Assembly: GCA_019038625.1 (NCBI GenBank)
Contig: JAHOYU010000082.1
Location: 1 to 36,829, forward strand
Reading direction: 5' to 3'
DNA: 36,829 bases
Source: Candidatus Latescibacterota bacterium
GTDB taxonomy: Bacteria > Krumholzibacteriota > Krumholzibacteriia > Krumholzibacteriales > Krumholzibacteriaceae
Shown here piece by piece: positions 16,546 to 24,951 of this stretch. The notes beneath the pieces were generated by a model, which worked only from the letters and a program-made list of their open reading frames with translations, ran no database searches and had not been told where the DNA came from. Numbering within the stretch: the stretch's first letter is position 1; each line of letters starts with the position of its first letter. Made by a program: the position numbers and the translations under genes.

Positions 16546-17375
16546 TACTGGATAGCGTTCTTCCCGTCTTCTACATCGGCTTCTGTATCCGTGGATAGAT
16601 CTTGACTTTCACCTGACTCATCTGCGTCTTGCCTGGAGTCCTCATCCTCCATAACAGACTCTGCTTTTTCATTCGAGTCATCCCCGGAATCAACCGAAGA
16701 TCCGGTATCTGCCTGCGATGCATCCGGGATCTCGTTTTCTGATGTTATGTTGCGATCCATTTCTGTAGGACTTGAATCATTCTCAGCCCCATCATGCGGT
16801 CTCGGGATAAGCTCCAGATCCATAAGATTCTTTTCAAGTTCAACCATGTCCGGCAACTCTCGATAATCCTTCAAGCCAAGATATTCAAGGAACTTTGTTG
16901 TTGTAGAATAAAGGTAGGGTTTTCCGACACCCTCACCTCTGCCACTGATCGTTACCAGCTCCCTGTCGATCAGTGTAGTGAGGACACCATCACAATTGAC
17001 ACCCCTGATCGCTTCCATAGCCAGCCTGTTTATCGGCTGCTTATAGGCTATAATAGCCAGGGTCTCAAGGGCAGGCCTGGAAAGCCTCGCCTTCCTGCGA
17101 CTCTTGAAAAGTCTGGCGACCCTGTCGGCGTATTCCGGAAGGGTGACCAGCTGATAACCACCGGCGACTTCAACAATACCAAAGCTTCTGTTGTGTTGCC
17201 TGTAGAAATTCTCCAGAGACCCCACTGCCTTTTTTACATCTTTCACTGAGGTAACACCAGTCATAGACTGAAGACGCGAAGGGGATATTGGCGCGTCAGA
17301 AGCGAATAGATAAGCTTCTATCTCACCTTCAAGCTCTGGTATTATGATGTCATCCTGTCTTTGTTCCTGCTCCAT
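16545..17375 (-). CDS. scpB: Segregation and condensation protein B (ScpB) with acidic tail
   Basis: ScpB is the winged-helix kleisin-interacting subunit of the SMC-ScpAB complex that compacts and segregates the chromosome. The core (about residues 10-185) shows EAYLFASDAPISPSRLQ, ETLAIIAYKQPI and IRGVNCDGVLTTLI, all typical. About 90 C-terminal residues form an acidic, Ser/Asp/Glu-rich, probably disordered extension not usual in ScpB. The frame is open 19 codons further upstream, but the ATG at 17375 follows AGGTGA and begins MEQEQRQDD, so I use it; it overlaps scpA by 26 bases. Confidence 0.95.
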   Translation of the reverse strand: MEQEQRQDDIIIPELEGEIEAYLFASDAPISPSRLQSMTGVTSVKDVKKAVGSLENFYRQHNRSFGIVEVAGGYQLVTLPEYADRVARLFKSRRKARLSRPALETLAIIAYKQPINRLAMEAIRGVNCDGVLTTLIDRELVTISGRGEGVGKPYLYSTTTKFLEYLGLKDYRELPDMVELEKNLMDLELIPRPHDGAENDSSPTEMDRNITSENEIPDASQADTGSSVDSGDDSNEKAESVMEDEDSRQDADESGESQDLSTDTEADVEDGKNAIQ

Positions 17376-18114
17376 ACAGCTCACCTGTAGTCCCGTTCTC
17401 ACTTTTATCCCGGCGATATAGCCAGACATCATTTCCTGACATCATCTGTCTTGCAAGAAGTTGTCCGGACTTGATCATCTCCAGAATTGCCAGAAATGTA
17501 ACTATTACTTCAAGCTTATCGTAAGCTCCAGAGAGAAGTTCCGTAAAAAGAATCTCTGACTTTTCCGCAAGGCTACTACGAACATGCTCGATTTTTTCCT
17601 CGATCGTGAACGTCTCGCGTTCGATCCTGTATGTGACTTTTTTCTTCAGCTCATCCATCACACTTTTAAAAGCGTCCATCAGATCAAAAACGGAGACTTC
17701 CATCTGCGAGTCTTTTTCTGAGTTCAATTCGGCAGGAAAAATGGAGGGTGGTCTTGTGAATACTTGTCTTCTGACCTCTTCCTTTTTTGAAAGATGATTT
17801 GCTGCCTCTTTGAATTTTCTATATTCGATCAGATTCCTGACCAGTTCTTCCCTGGGATCCTCTTCCAACTCTTCTTCCTCAACCCTTCTGGGGAGAAGCA
17901 TCTGGGCCTTGATCCTCATAAGTGTCGCTGCCATAACAAAGAATTCACCAGCCAAAGCGAGTTCGAGCTCGCGCATGACATCTATGTATGAGAGATATTC
18001 TCTGGTAATATGTGATATCGGAATGTCGTATATGTTGATCTTGTCTCTTCTGATCAGATGAAGAAGCAAATCCAACGGCCCTTCGAAATGTGAAAGCCTT
18101 ATCTGATATGTCAT
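17350..18114 (-). CDS. scpA: Segregation and condensation protein A (ScpA kleisin)
   Basis: A 254-residue kleisin that bridges the SMC heads and binds ScpB. The N-terminus has the hallmark FEGPLDLLLHLI and INIYDIPI (residues about 10-40), followed by LAGEFFVMAATLMRIKAQMLLP and an acidic linker, and ends with a winged-helix segment (about 200-235, VIVTFLAILEMIKSGQL). The length is normal. It appears to be the first gene of the run scpA-scpB-rluB-hisC-cmk/plsC-ispH: a 111-base gap separates it from xerD and contains a candidate promoter. GAGGG precedes the ATG. No smc gene is in the window. Confidence 0.96.
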   Translation of the reverse strand: MTYQIRLSHFEGPLDLLLHLIRRDKINIYDIPISHITREYLSYIDVMRELELALAGEFFVMAATLMRIKAQMLLPRRVEEEELEEDPREELVRNLIEYRKFKEAANHLSKKEEVRRQVFTRPPSIFPAELNSEKDSQMEVSVFDLMDAFKSVMDELKKKVTYRIERETFTIEEKIEHVRSSLAEKSEILFTELLSGAYDKLEVIVTFLAILEMIKSGQLLARQMMSGNDVWLYRRDKSENGTTGELYGAGTKTG

Positions 18115-18187
18115 CTACCCTCTAATCCGTTGTAACAGAATTACCACCAACAGCTTCCTTTGATTACATCAAAAACACGGTCAGATA

Positions 18188-18216
18188 ATGCTATGAAAAG
18201 AAGCGTCTTCTGTCAA
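18188..18216 (-). promoter_or_regulatory. Candidate promoter for the scpA operon
   Basis: On the minus strand a perfect TTGACA (18216-18211), a 17-base spacer and TAGCAT (18193-18188, 4 of 6). It sits just after the xerD stop and would give a leader of about 65 bases before scpA. The rest of the 111-base gap shows no hairpin terminator. Confidence 0.45.
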
Positions 18217-18225
18217 CTCTTTGTT

Positions 18226-19143
18226 TTAACCTCGCGGATGAAAAGTCCTGTGGACTTCCAGCAGATATTCCATGTCCAGCCGGGTATAGATCTGGGTAGT
18301 CGAAATATCTGAATGCCCGAGAAGTTCCTGTACGGTGAGCAGGTCCGCTCCACCCTCTACCAGATGTGTTGCAAAAGAATGTCTTAGCGTGTGTGGAGTG
18401 ACATCGGCCGGTAATCCTGATTTTTTGGCGTATTTTTTGATGATCTTCCAGAAGCTGACCCTCGATATCCTCTTTCCCCTGTAATTAAGAAATAGATAGA
18501 CGGATACCTCTCCATTCAAGATTTCTTTCCTCGAGCCCTTCAGGTATTCCGCAAGAGCAGCAGCAGCGGCTTTTCCATATGGGACAATCCTTTCTTTTCC
18601 TCCTTTTCCCCTGACACGGACGATTCTTGTATCCAGATCGACATTCTCAATATTCTGATCGCAGATCTCCGAGGCTCTCATCCCAGTAGAATATGCGAAC
18701 TCCAGCATCGCCCTGTCGCGTAAACCACATTTTTCTCCCAGGGTGGCACTCAAAAGCAACTCGACTTCCGATTGTGTCAGCACAAACGGGATCTTTCTGG
18801 TTATTTTCGGGGAAGATATTCCCTGAACATCGAGAGAAGTCATCGTCCTCTCCCTGTAAAGAAAACGATGAAACCCCTTTACAGCGCTAAGCATCCTTGC
18901 CCGGGTAGAAGCTGACCTGTCTGCGGAGGTAGAGACTACGAAACCAAGGCTCGATGTCAGGTCTATGGAAGAAGGTGAATCGATTCCGGCATTTTTCAGG
19001 TACTTCATGTATACCAAGAGGTCACTTGCGTATGCTTGTATAGTTAACTGCGATAGGCCTCTCTCTACCACCAGATAATCCAGATAGAGTTCTATCATGA
19101 TCTCGATTTCAGACCGGGTATCATCCTTCATGTAGACAGTCAT
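18226..19143 (-). CDS. xerD: Site-specific tyrosine recombinase XerD
   Basis: XerD works with XerC at dif to resolve chromosome dimers before division. The product is about 305 residues. The N-terminal SAM-like DNA-binding domain (about 15-105) is followed by the catalytic domain with Arg in STGMRASE, Lys in RGKGGKER, HTLRHSFATH (His and Arg), the GHSDISTTQIYT stretch and its nucleophilic Tyr. The longest frame begins at 19170, but the ATG at 19143 has AGGA seven bases ahead; an ATG at 19131 is also possible. It overlaps the uvrC end by 23 bases. XerD rather than XerC is inferred from RASEI and HTLRHSFATHLVEGGADL, and from a second Xer protein lying beside hslVU. Confidence 0.9.
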   Translation of the reverse strand: MTVYMKDDTRSEIEIMIELYLDYLVVERGLSQLTIQAYASDLLVYMKYLKNAGIDSPSSIDLTSSLGFVVSTSADRSASTRARMLSAVKGFHRFLYRERTMTSLDVQGISSPKITRKIPFVLTQSEVELLLSATLGEKCGLRDRAMLEFAYSTGMRASEICDQNIENVDLDTRIVRVRGKGGKERIVPYGKAAAAALAEYLKGSRKEILNGEVSVYLFLNYRGKRISRVSFWKIIKKYAKKSGLPADVTPHTLRHSFATHLVEGGADLLTVQELLGHSDISTTQIYTRLDMEYLLEVHRTFHPRG

Positions 19144-20938
19144 ACACCTTTCCTGCAATTTGTTTACCAATGCCGGGGATGGAAGCGATATCTTCTATTC
19201 CGGCTTTTCTGATTCCTTTCAGGCTGCCGAAAGCCATGAGCAGTTTGATCTTTCTCTTCTCACCTATCCCTTTAATTCCGTCAAGTTCTGAAGTAGATAT
19301 TTTTTTTCTTCGAATTTTTCTATGGTATTCCACTGCGAATCTGTGAGCTTCGTCTCGCATCCTCTGAAGAAGTCTCAACACTTCATTTCTCCTCGAAAGC
19401 CTTATGACCCCTTCATATCCCGCCATGTGGATCTCCTCGTTCCGTTTTGCCAACCCAACAACGGGAATACCGCTAATATCATTTTCGGACAAGGCTTTTA
19501 CTGCTGCATTGACCTGACCACGACCACCGTCAATAACGATCAGGTCGGGGCTGCGATGTTTCCCGCTTTTAAGTGTACGAGCTCGTCTTGAAAGCACTTC
19601 AGCCATCATCGCAAAATCATCCATTCCATCGACCGTCCTGATCCTGAAATGTCTGTATCCACTCCGTACCGTTTTGCCGTTCTCAAATACGATCATAGAC
19701 CCGACCGCATCCGTTCCCTGAATATTTGAGATATCGAATGCCTCTATCCTGAAAGGTGTAGAATTCAATCCAAGGGTTTTTTTAAGACTACTGAGAAGGC
19801 TGATCGAAGAAGAGCTTCGTCCGGAATACGCCACAAGCTTCATCATCGCGTTCTTTTCCGCGAGATCGACAAGTTTTTTCCTGCCACCACGCGAAGGAAC
19901 GGCTATCCTTGTCTTTTTCCCACGTTTCTTTGAAAGCCACTCCACGAGGACCTCGATGTCTTCCGGCATTACCTGCGTCTGGATCAATCCTGGAATATCC
20001 ATTGATGTGTGATAATATAGCTGGAGGAAGGAGCACATAACCCTGCCGGAATCCTTTCCGACAGTATCTGGAATCATAAAAGAGTCAGAACCGAGGATAC
20101 GCCCATCCCTTATCCTCATCACTACACCGCATGCTGAGACTCCTTCAGAGACAATCGAGATCACATCCTCGTCTCCTCCCACCGGATCGACTGCGTGCTG
20201 ACGTTCAGAGATCCGGCTGATCGCGGCGATTTGATCCCTCACGAGAGATGCTTCTTCATACCTCATCTGACCTGAGAGATAGTCCATCCTCTTTTCCATT
20301 ATCCTGCGAAGCCTGCCAGTCTTTCCCTTAAGGAAAAGTTTTACCTGCCTTACCAGGGATGCATATGACTGCTCATCTATCTTTCCCGTGCATGGGCCGG
20401 AACATCGTCCGATCTGGAAGTTAAGACATTCCCTCTCCCTGTCTTTCCCGAGATGCATGCTTGAACATTTCCTCAACGGAAAGATATTCCTTATCAATTC
20501 AAGAGTCCTCCTCACAGATCCGGCATTCCCGTATGGCCCGAAATATTCGCCGCCGTCATTTTTGACGACCCTGGTGAGGAAAAGCCTGGGAAATCTCTCG
20601 TTGACAGTAAGTTTTAAAAACGGGTATTTCTTGTCGTCTTTCAACCTGACATTATACTTCGGACGATACTCCTTGATCAGGTTATTCTCGAGCATCAATG
20701 CTTCGACTTCATTTTCCGTAGCTATGTAATCTATTGTATTTATAGTGGATACGAGCGCTGCAGTCTTGTTATCAAGGTTATCACTTTTTTGAAAGTAACT
20801 CCTCACCCTGTTCTTCAGGACTTTTGCCTTCCCCACATAAATAACTTTATCCTTTTCGTCCTTCATCAGGTATACACCCGGAGAGTCCGGCAGCTCTTTC
20901 AATCTTTCCCTTAATTTATCGGTCTGACTACTTGACAA
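19121..20938 (-). CDS. uvrC: Excinuclease ABC subunit C (UvrC)
   Basis: A 605-residue nucleotide-excision repair endonuclease that cuts the damaged strand on both sides of the lesion. The GIY-YIG nuclease domain is at about 18-95 (GVYLMKD, then YVGKA), a UVR motif for UvrB contact lies at about 195-230, the RNase H-like 3' domain follows (FDISNIQGTDAVGSMIVFE and VIDGGRGQ), and tandem helix-hairpin-helix motifs end the protein (LDGIKGIGEKR, IASIPGIGKQIA). Translation starts at TTG, supported by GAAGGAGAAGGG immediately upstream and by the lack of other starts nearby. The gene is divergent from rpsT, and its first codons overlap the -35 box of the rpsT promoter. Confidence 0.97.
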   Translation of the reverse strand: MSSSQTDKLRERLKELPDSPGVYLMKDEKDKVIYVGKAKVLKNRVRSYFQKSDNLDNKTAALVSTINTIDYIATENEVEALMLENNLIKEYRPKYNVRLKDDKKYPFLKLTVNERFPRLFLTRVVKNDGGEYFGPYGNAGSVRRTLELIRNIFPLRKCSSMHLGKDRERECLNFQIGRCSGPCTGKIDEQSYASLVRQVKLFLKGKTGRLRRIMEKRMDYLSGQMRYEEASLVRDQIAAISRISERQHAVDPVGGDEDVISIVSEGVSACGVVMRIRDGRILGSDSFMIPDTVGKDSGRVMCSFLQLYYHTSMDIPGLIQTQVMPEDIEVLVEWLSKKRGKKTRIAVPSRGGRKKLVDLAEKNAMMKLVAYSGRSSSSISLLSSLKKTLGLNSTPFRIEAFDISNIQGTDAVGSMIVFENGKTVRSGYRHFRIRTVDGMDDFAMMAEVLSRRARTLKSGKHRSPDLIVIDGGRGQVNAAVKALSENDISGIPVVGLAKRNEEIHMAGYEGVIRLSRRNEVLRLLQRMRDEAHRFAVEYHRKIRRKKISTSELDGIKGIGEKRKIKLLMAFGSLKGIRKAGIEDIASIPGIGKQIAGKVYDCLHEG

Positions 20939-20960
20939 ACCCTTCTCCTTCTATTATGTT
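20932..20960 (+). promoter_or_regulatory. Candidate promoter for rpsT
   Basis: TTGACA (20932-20937, perfect), a 17-base spacer and TATGTT (20955-20960, 4 of 6). The -35 box lies within the first codons of uvrC. Transcription would begin about 20 bases before rpsT, leaving a short leader that carries the GGAGGTGA ribosome binding site. Confidence 0.5.
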
Positions 20961-20984
20961 ATGCAATCGTTGGAGGTGAAACAA
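20956..20984 (-). promoter_or_regulatory. Candidate promoter for uvrC, overlapping the rpsT promoter
   Basis: On the minus strand TTGTTT (20984-20979), a 17-base spacer and TAACAT (20961-20956, 4 of 6). Its -10 box shares five base pairs with the -10 box of the rpsT promoter on the other strand, so the two could not be occupied at once. Confidence 0.4.
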
Positions 20985-20985
20985 T

Positions 20986-21237
20986 ATGCCGAATAATAAG
21001 TCTACTGAGAAGAGAATGCGACAGAATGAAACGAGGCGCCTTAGAAACAGGGTGCACAGGTCGGGCCTCCGAAAGTCCATTAAGGCCTTCAAGGGTATCG
21101 AAGATGCCGAGACCGCTCGTAACAGCTACCCTGGCATCGTCTCTGTCATCGACAAGACCGTCAGGAAAGGGATCATTCATCACAGAACTGCCGCCCGTAT
21201 TAAGTCGAGACTTTCCAGGGCGATAAAAGAATCCTAA
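20986..21237 (+). CDS. rpsT: 30S ribosomal protein S20
   Basis: An 83-residue, strongly basic protein that binds 16S rRNA early in 30S assembly. The N-terminus (NNKSTEKRMRQNETRRLRNR) and the C-terminal RTAARIKSRLSRAI match S20, and the length is typical (about 85-90). The ATG has an excellent GGAGGTGA eight bases before it. One of only two plus-strand genes in the window, it is divergent from uvrC and convergent with proS; its TAA stop overlaps the proS TAG by two bases, leaving no room for a terminator between the genes. Confidence 0.97.
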   Translation: MPNNKSTEKRMRQNETRRLRNRVHRSGLRKSIKAFKGIEDAETARNSYPGIVSVIDKTVRKGIIHHRTAARIKSRLSRAIKES

Positions 21238-22958
21238 TCCCCTGAAAATTCCATTATTTTTTCAAGGACTTCACCGACAGGTATATCATCTACCTGTCGG
21301 GTGGCCCTGTGAAAGAGTTCGACCTTGCCGTCCTTCAACTTCCTGCCGAGTGTAACTCGCAACGGTATTCCAATAAGCTCTGAATCCTTGAACTTAACAC
21401 CTGGACTGAGGTTTCTGTCGTCTGTCAGTACGCTCATCCCTCTTTCATGAAGCCCTGATTCGATCTCTTCTGTTACTTTCATCACATCGGGATCGCTTGT
21501 ATTCAATGGGAGAAGTATGACATCGAATGGCGAAATAGCCTGATTCCAGATTATACCGTCCTCGTCATGGTGTTGTTCTATTGCTGCCGCAACCATCCTG
21601 CTTACTCCGAATCCATAGCAGCCCATTATGAACGGATGGGTTTCACCGCTGTCATCCAGAAAAGTCGCCTTCATGGCACTGGAATATTTAGTTCCGAGTT
21701 TGAAGATGTGGCCTACCTCGATACCGTTACTTTCATTCATCTTCGAAGCACACTTCGGACAGAGGTCACCCTCTCTTGCCATTGTGAGATCACCCGAAAG
21801 AAAAATATCAAAATCCCGGTCGGCCACAATATCCCTGAGGTGTACATCTTCCTTGTTGGCTCCCACTATCATGCTGTCGAAAGACCCTATCAGATTATCG
21901 GCGTATATCCTCGTTCCGGCTGGCAGCCCTACGGGTCCGGAGAAACCGACAGGCCCGCCGGTAAATTCCTTGATCTCCCCCGGTTCCAGGAAGCGGATCT
22001 CAGGATCATCCAGGATCCTGACCAGCTTTACATCGTTCACTTCTCTGTCACCCGGGATAAGAAGAGCTATATTCCTGTCCCCACTCCTGTAGAGAAGCGT
22101 TTTTACGATCTCACGGGAAGTAACGCCGAGAAATGACGCGACATCCTCGACTGTCTTCTGGCCAGGTGTCTCAACTTCTGAAAAAGTATCTGCTCCGGAG
22201 GTTCCTCGTCTTTCACCGTTCTCGCTGGCTGTCGCTCTTTCCAGATTGACAGCGTAACCGCATTCACAGCTGAGAATCCTGTCCTCTCCATTCTCGGCCA
22301 GGACCATAAATTCGTGTGACTCGTTACCTCCGATATACCCGGATTCTGCTTCAACTACACGAAAGTCGAGTCCACACCTTTCTATTATCCTGCAATATGC
22401 TTTTTCCAGGCGTCTGTATGTCACGTCCAGAGATTCATCGGACACATGGAAACTGTAGGCATCCTTCATTACGAACTCACGAGCACGCATCACACCATAT
22501 CTCGGCCTGATCTCGTCTCTGAACTTCGTCAGTATCTGGTACAGGCACTGAGGGAGGTCCCTGTAGCTTCTCATCTCGTCACGTGCTACCATTGTGATTA
22601 CTTCTTCATGCGTGGGACCAAGAGCAAACATCCTCTTGCGGCCATCCTGAAGCTTGAACAATTCCGGACCGAAATTTTTCAGCCTCCCACTTTCTTCGTA
22701 AATCTCTTCAGGATGGAGTATCGGCATCAATACTTCCTGACAACCTGCATCATCCATCTCCTCCCTTATGATATTCTCGATCTTTTTCAGGACCTTGAAT
22801 CCAATCGGAAGAAAGGTATACACACCGGAAGTCAGTTTCTTTATAAGACCTGCTCTCAACATAAGTTTGTGGCTGGGAATCTCCGCCTCACGTGGGTCTT
22901 CCTTCAAAGTCGGTATACAACTTTCAGACCATCTCATCTTCGACATCTTTTTTCCCAT
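21234..22958 (-). CDS. proS: Prolyl-tRNA synthetase (bacterial type, with editing domain)
   Basis: A 574-residue class II synthetase that charges tRNA-Pro. The N-terminus (MRWSESCIPTLKEDP) and motif 2 (TKFRDEIRPRYGVMRAREFVMKDAY) are typical. A YbaK-like INS editing domain at about 225-380 hydrolyses mis-charged Ala-tRNA-Pro. Motif 3 appears as GCYGFGVSRMVAAAIEQHHD, and an anticodon-binding domain ends the protein. The long bacterial form (about 570 residues) is seen here rather than the short archaeal-type form. A second in-frame ATG (22946) is possible as start; neither has a strong ribosome binding site. The gene is divergent from the HMT-MTHFR gene and convergent with rpsT. Confidence 0.97.
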   Translation of the reverse strand: MGKKMSKMRWSESCIPTLKEDPREAEIPSHKLMLRAGLIKKLTSGVYTFLPIGFKVLKKIENIIREEMDDAGCQEVLMPILHPEEIYEESGRLKNFGPELFKLQDGRKRMFALGPTHEEVITMVARDEMRSYRDLPQCLYQILTKFRDEIRPRYGVMRAREFVMKDAYSFHVSDESLDVTYRRLEKAYCRIIERCGLDFRVVEAESGYIGGNESHEFMVLAENGEDRILSCECGYAVNLERATASENGERRGTSGADTFSEVETPGQKTVEDVASFLGVTSREIVKTLLYRSGDRNIALLIPGDREVNDVKLVRILDDPEIRFLEPGEIKEFTGGPVGFSGPVGLPAGTRIYADNLIGSFDSMIVGANKEDVHLRDIVADRDFDIFLSGDLTMAREGDLCPKCASKMNESNGIEVGHIFKLGTKYSSAMKATFLDDSGETHPFIMGCYGFGVSRMVAAAIEQHHDEDGIIWNQAISPFDVILLPLNTSDPDVMKVTEEIESGLHERGMSVLTDDRNLSPGVKFKDSELIGIPLRVTLGRKLKDGKVELFHRATRQVDDIPVGEVLEKIMEFSGD

Positions 22959-22979
22959 TTCTTGTTAATCGTTTTAAGA

Positions 22980-23009
22980 TTGCAATTAAAAAATAGTACG
23001 ATATATACT
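22980..23009 (+). promoter_or_regulatory. Candidate promoter for the HMT-MTHFR gene
   Basis: TTGCAA (22980-22985), an 18-base spacer and TATACT (23004-23009, 5 of 6). It lies in the AT-rich stretch between proS and the fusion gene, at the right distance for the ATG at 23087. I see no S-box, T-box or B12 riboswitch in the roughly 80-base leader. Confidence 0.4.
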
Positions 23010-23086
23010 AAGTTACTGCAGGTATTTATGCAAGATTGAAGTACTCTGCACATGATAATAGCCGACTTTCATCGAAAGAAGAACTG

Positions 23087-24925
23087 ATGTCTTCGAGATT
23101 TCTGGAACGAGTAAGTGAAGGAACTGTCCTCTTCGATGGCGCCATGGGTACGATGCTTTATGAAAAGGGCGTCTTTATTAATCGCTGTTTCGATACGATA
23201 AACATATCTGATCCCGATCTTGTAAGGTCGATTCATTCAGATTATGTCGAATCCGGCGCTGATGTAATAGAGACAAATACTTTCGGAGCAAACCGTCTCA
23301 AGCTGAAGCTCCATGGTTTCGACGGAAAGCTCCAGGAAATAAACGCGGCGGGCGCAGTTCTTGCGAGAGAAGCTGCTGGAAGCGATGGACTTGTCGCCGG
23401 CGCGATCGGGCCTCTCGGAATACGAATCGAGCCCTGGGGACCGACTTCAAACTCAGAGGCACGGGAAGCTTTCTCTGAACAGGCGGTAGTCCTGCTCGAA
23501 GGTGGAGTCGATCTTTTTGTCCTCGAGACTTTTTCCGATCTTAACGAGATCCATCAAGCTATCATAGCTCTCAGGGAGATATCCGACCTTCCGGTCGTCG
23601 CACAGATGGCCTTACAACAGGACGGGCTTGGTATGTATGGGACGGAGCCCGGAGAGTTCGCAGTCAGGCTCAGTTCCTGGGGCGCCGATGTCGTGGGAGT
23701 CAACTGCTCTGTTGGTCCCCGGATGATGCTTGAAGCAATCGAAAAAATGGCAAATGTGGTCGGATCACATCTGTCGGCTCAACCTAACGCCGGAATTCCA
23801 CAGAATGTAGATGGAAGAAATATCTATATGACTTCACCTGAATATATGGCCGAATACGCCAGACGACTTGTCAGTGCAGGTGCCTCGGTGGTCGGAGGCT
23901 GCTGTGGAACGACTCCTGATCATATTCGGGCTATGAGAAAGTCCCTTGTATCTGTCATGCCCGCCAGGCACAAGATTAATATCCCTGCCAGGATAAAGGA
24001 TGATGAATGCGAAGTCTCCCCCATTCCCCTTGAAGAAAAATCTGTACTTTCCGGCCGAGTGGCCAGAGGAGAATTCGTAAGATTGGTCGAACTTGTCCCT
24101 CCCAGGGGCTGCAACCCGGAAAAAATACTCAGAGCCGCTCGTTTTCTCTCGGACAATGGCATCGACGCCATCAATATTCCCGACAGTCCAAGAGCATCAT
24201 CCAGAATGAGTGCTCTGTCCTCTGCGGTTCTTATTGAGAGAGAATGCGGAATCGAGACAGTGCTTCATTATTGCTGCCGGGATAGAAATATTCTGGGAAT
24301 GCAGTCTGATATACTCGGTGCTCAAGCTCTCGGCCTCCGGAATATACTAATTATAACCGGCGATCCAGTTAAAACAGGAGACTATCCTGACGCCACTTCA
24401 GTATTCGACATCGATTCCATAGGTCTGACAAATGTTCTTTACAGCCTCAACCGGGGACGAGACATAGGGAACCATTCTCTGGGAAGCCCGACATCGTTCT
24501 TCACTGGTGTAGGTGTCAATCCTGGAGCGGCTGACTTCAACCTGGAAATGGACAGATTTAACTGGAAAGTCGAAGCCGGGGCTGAATTCGCGATTACACA
24601 ACCTGTATTCGACCTTGAGGTGTTTGAGAGGTTCATATCACGGCCTGAATCGCAGAATATTCCCATAATAGCGGGCATCTGGCCACTTACAAGTTTCAAG
24701 AACGCCGAATTCATGAATAATGAGCTTCCCGGAGTCTCTGTCCCGGATGCGATTCTCAAGAGGATGAAAGCAGCAGGAACCGGAGAAAAAGCCATGATGA
24801 CAGGTGTGGAAATAGCGGTGGAGATCCTTGATAATCTCCTGCCCCACATTGCGGGCGTACAGGTCAGTGCTCCGTTCAACAGGTATGAGATGGCGCTTGG
24901 AGTCTTTGAAAGAATCAGAAAATAA
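23087..24925 (+). CDS. Bifunctional homocysteine S-methyltransferase / methylenetetrahydrofolate reductase
   Basis: A 612-residue fusion like B. subtilis YitJ (also 612). Residues 1-290 are a homocysteine methyltransferase barrel with FDGAMGTML near the start and the zinc thiols C207 (VNCSVG) and C272-C273 (GGCCGTTP). Residues about 315-612 are a MetF-type reductase (LVELVPPRGC, NILIITGDP, EFAITQPVFD) that makes 5-methyltetrahydrofolate. Together they would reduce the folate and pass a methyl group to homocysteine. There is no B12-binding domain, so the methyl donor is uncertain. A TTG at 23036 is in frame, but the ATG at 23087 precedes MSSRFLERV and matches the family start. Convergent with the barrel protein gene. 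Confidence 0.94.
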   Translation: MSSRFLERVSEGTVLFDGAMGTMLYEKGVFINRCFDTINISDPDLVRSIHSDYVESGADVIETNTFGANRLKLKLHGFDGKLQEINAAGAVLAREAAGSDGLVAGAIGPLGIRIEPWGPTSNSEAREAFSEQAVVLLEGGVDLFVLETFSDLNEIHQAIIALREISDLPVVAQMALQQDGLGMYGTEPGEFAVRLSSWGADVVGVNCSVGPRMMLEAIEKMANVVGSHLSAQPNAGIPQNVDGRNIYMTSPEYMAEYARRLVSAGASVVGGCCGTTPDHIRAMRKSLVSVMPARHKINIPARIKDDECEVSPIPLEEKSVLSGRVARGEFVRLVELVPPRGCNPEKILRAARFLSDNGIDAINIPDSPRASSRMSALSSAVLIERECGIETVLHYCCRDRNILGMQSDILGAQALGLRNILIITGDPVKTGDYPDATSVFDIDSIGLTNVLYSLNRGRDIGNHSLGSPTSFFTGVGVNPGAADFNLEMDRFNWKVEAGAEFAITQPVFDLEVFERFISRPESQNIPIIAGIWPLTSFKNAEFMNNELPGVSVPDAILKRMKAAGTGEKAMMTGVEIAVEILDNLLPHIAGVQVSAPFNRYEMALGVFERIRK

Positions 24926-24951
24926 TTCTTTGGTGCTTTGGGAATTGAATA

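Noticed and set aside
18226-19143. Phage or integron integrase
   Set aside because: The protein has XerD length and motifs, sits in an operon with uvrC, and has no att-like repeats or cargo genes nearby.
22959-23086. Riboswitch ahead of the methionine-related fusion gene
   Set aside because: The leader is too short for a typical S-box and I see none of its conserved stems by eye; only a promoter-like sequence is supported.
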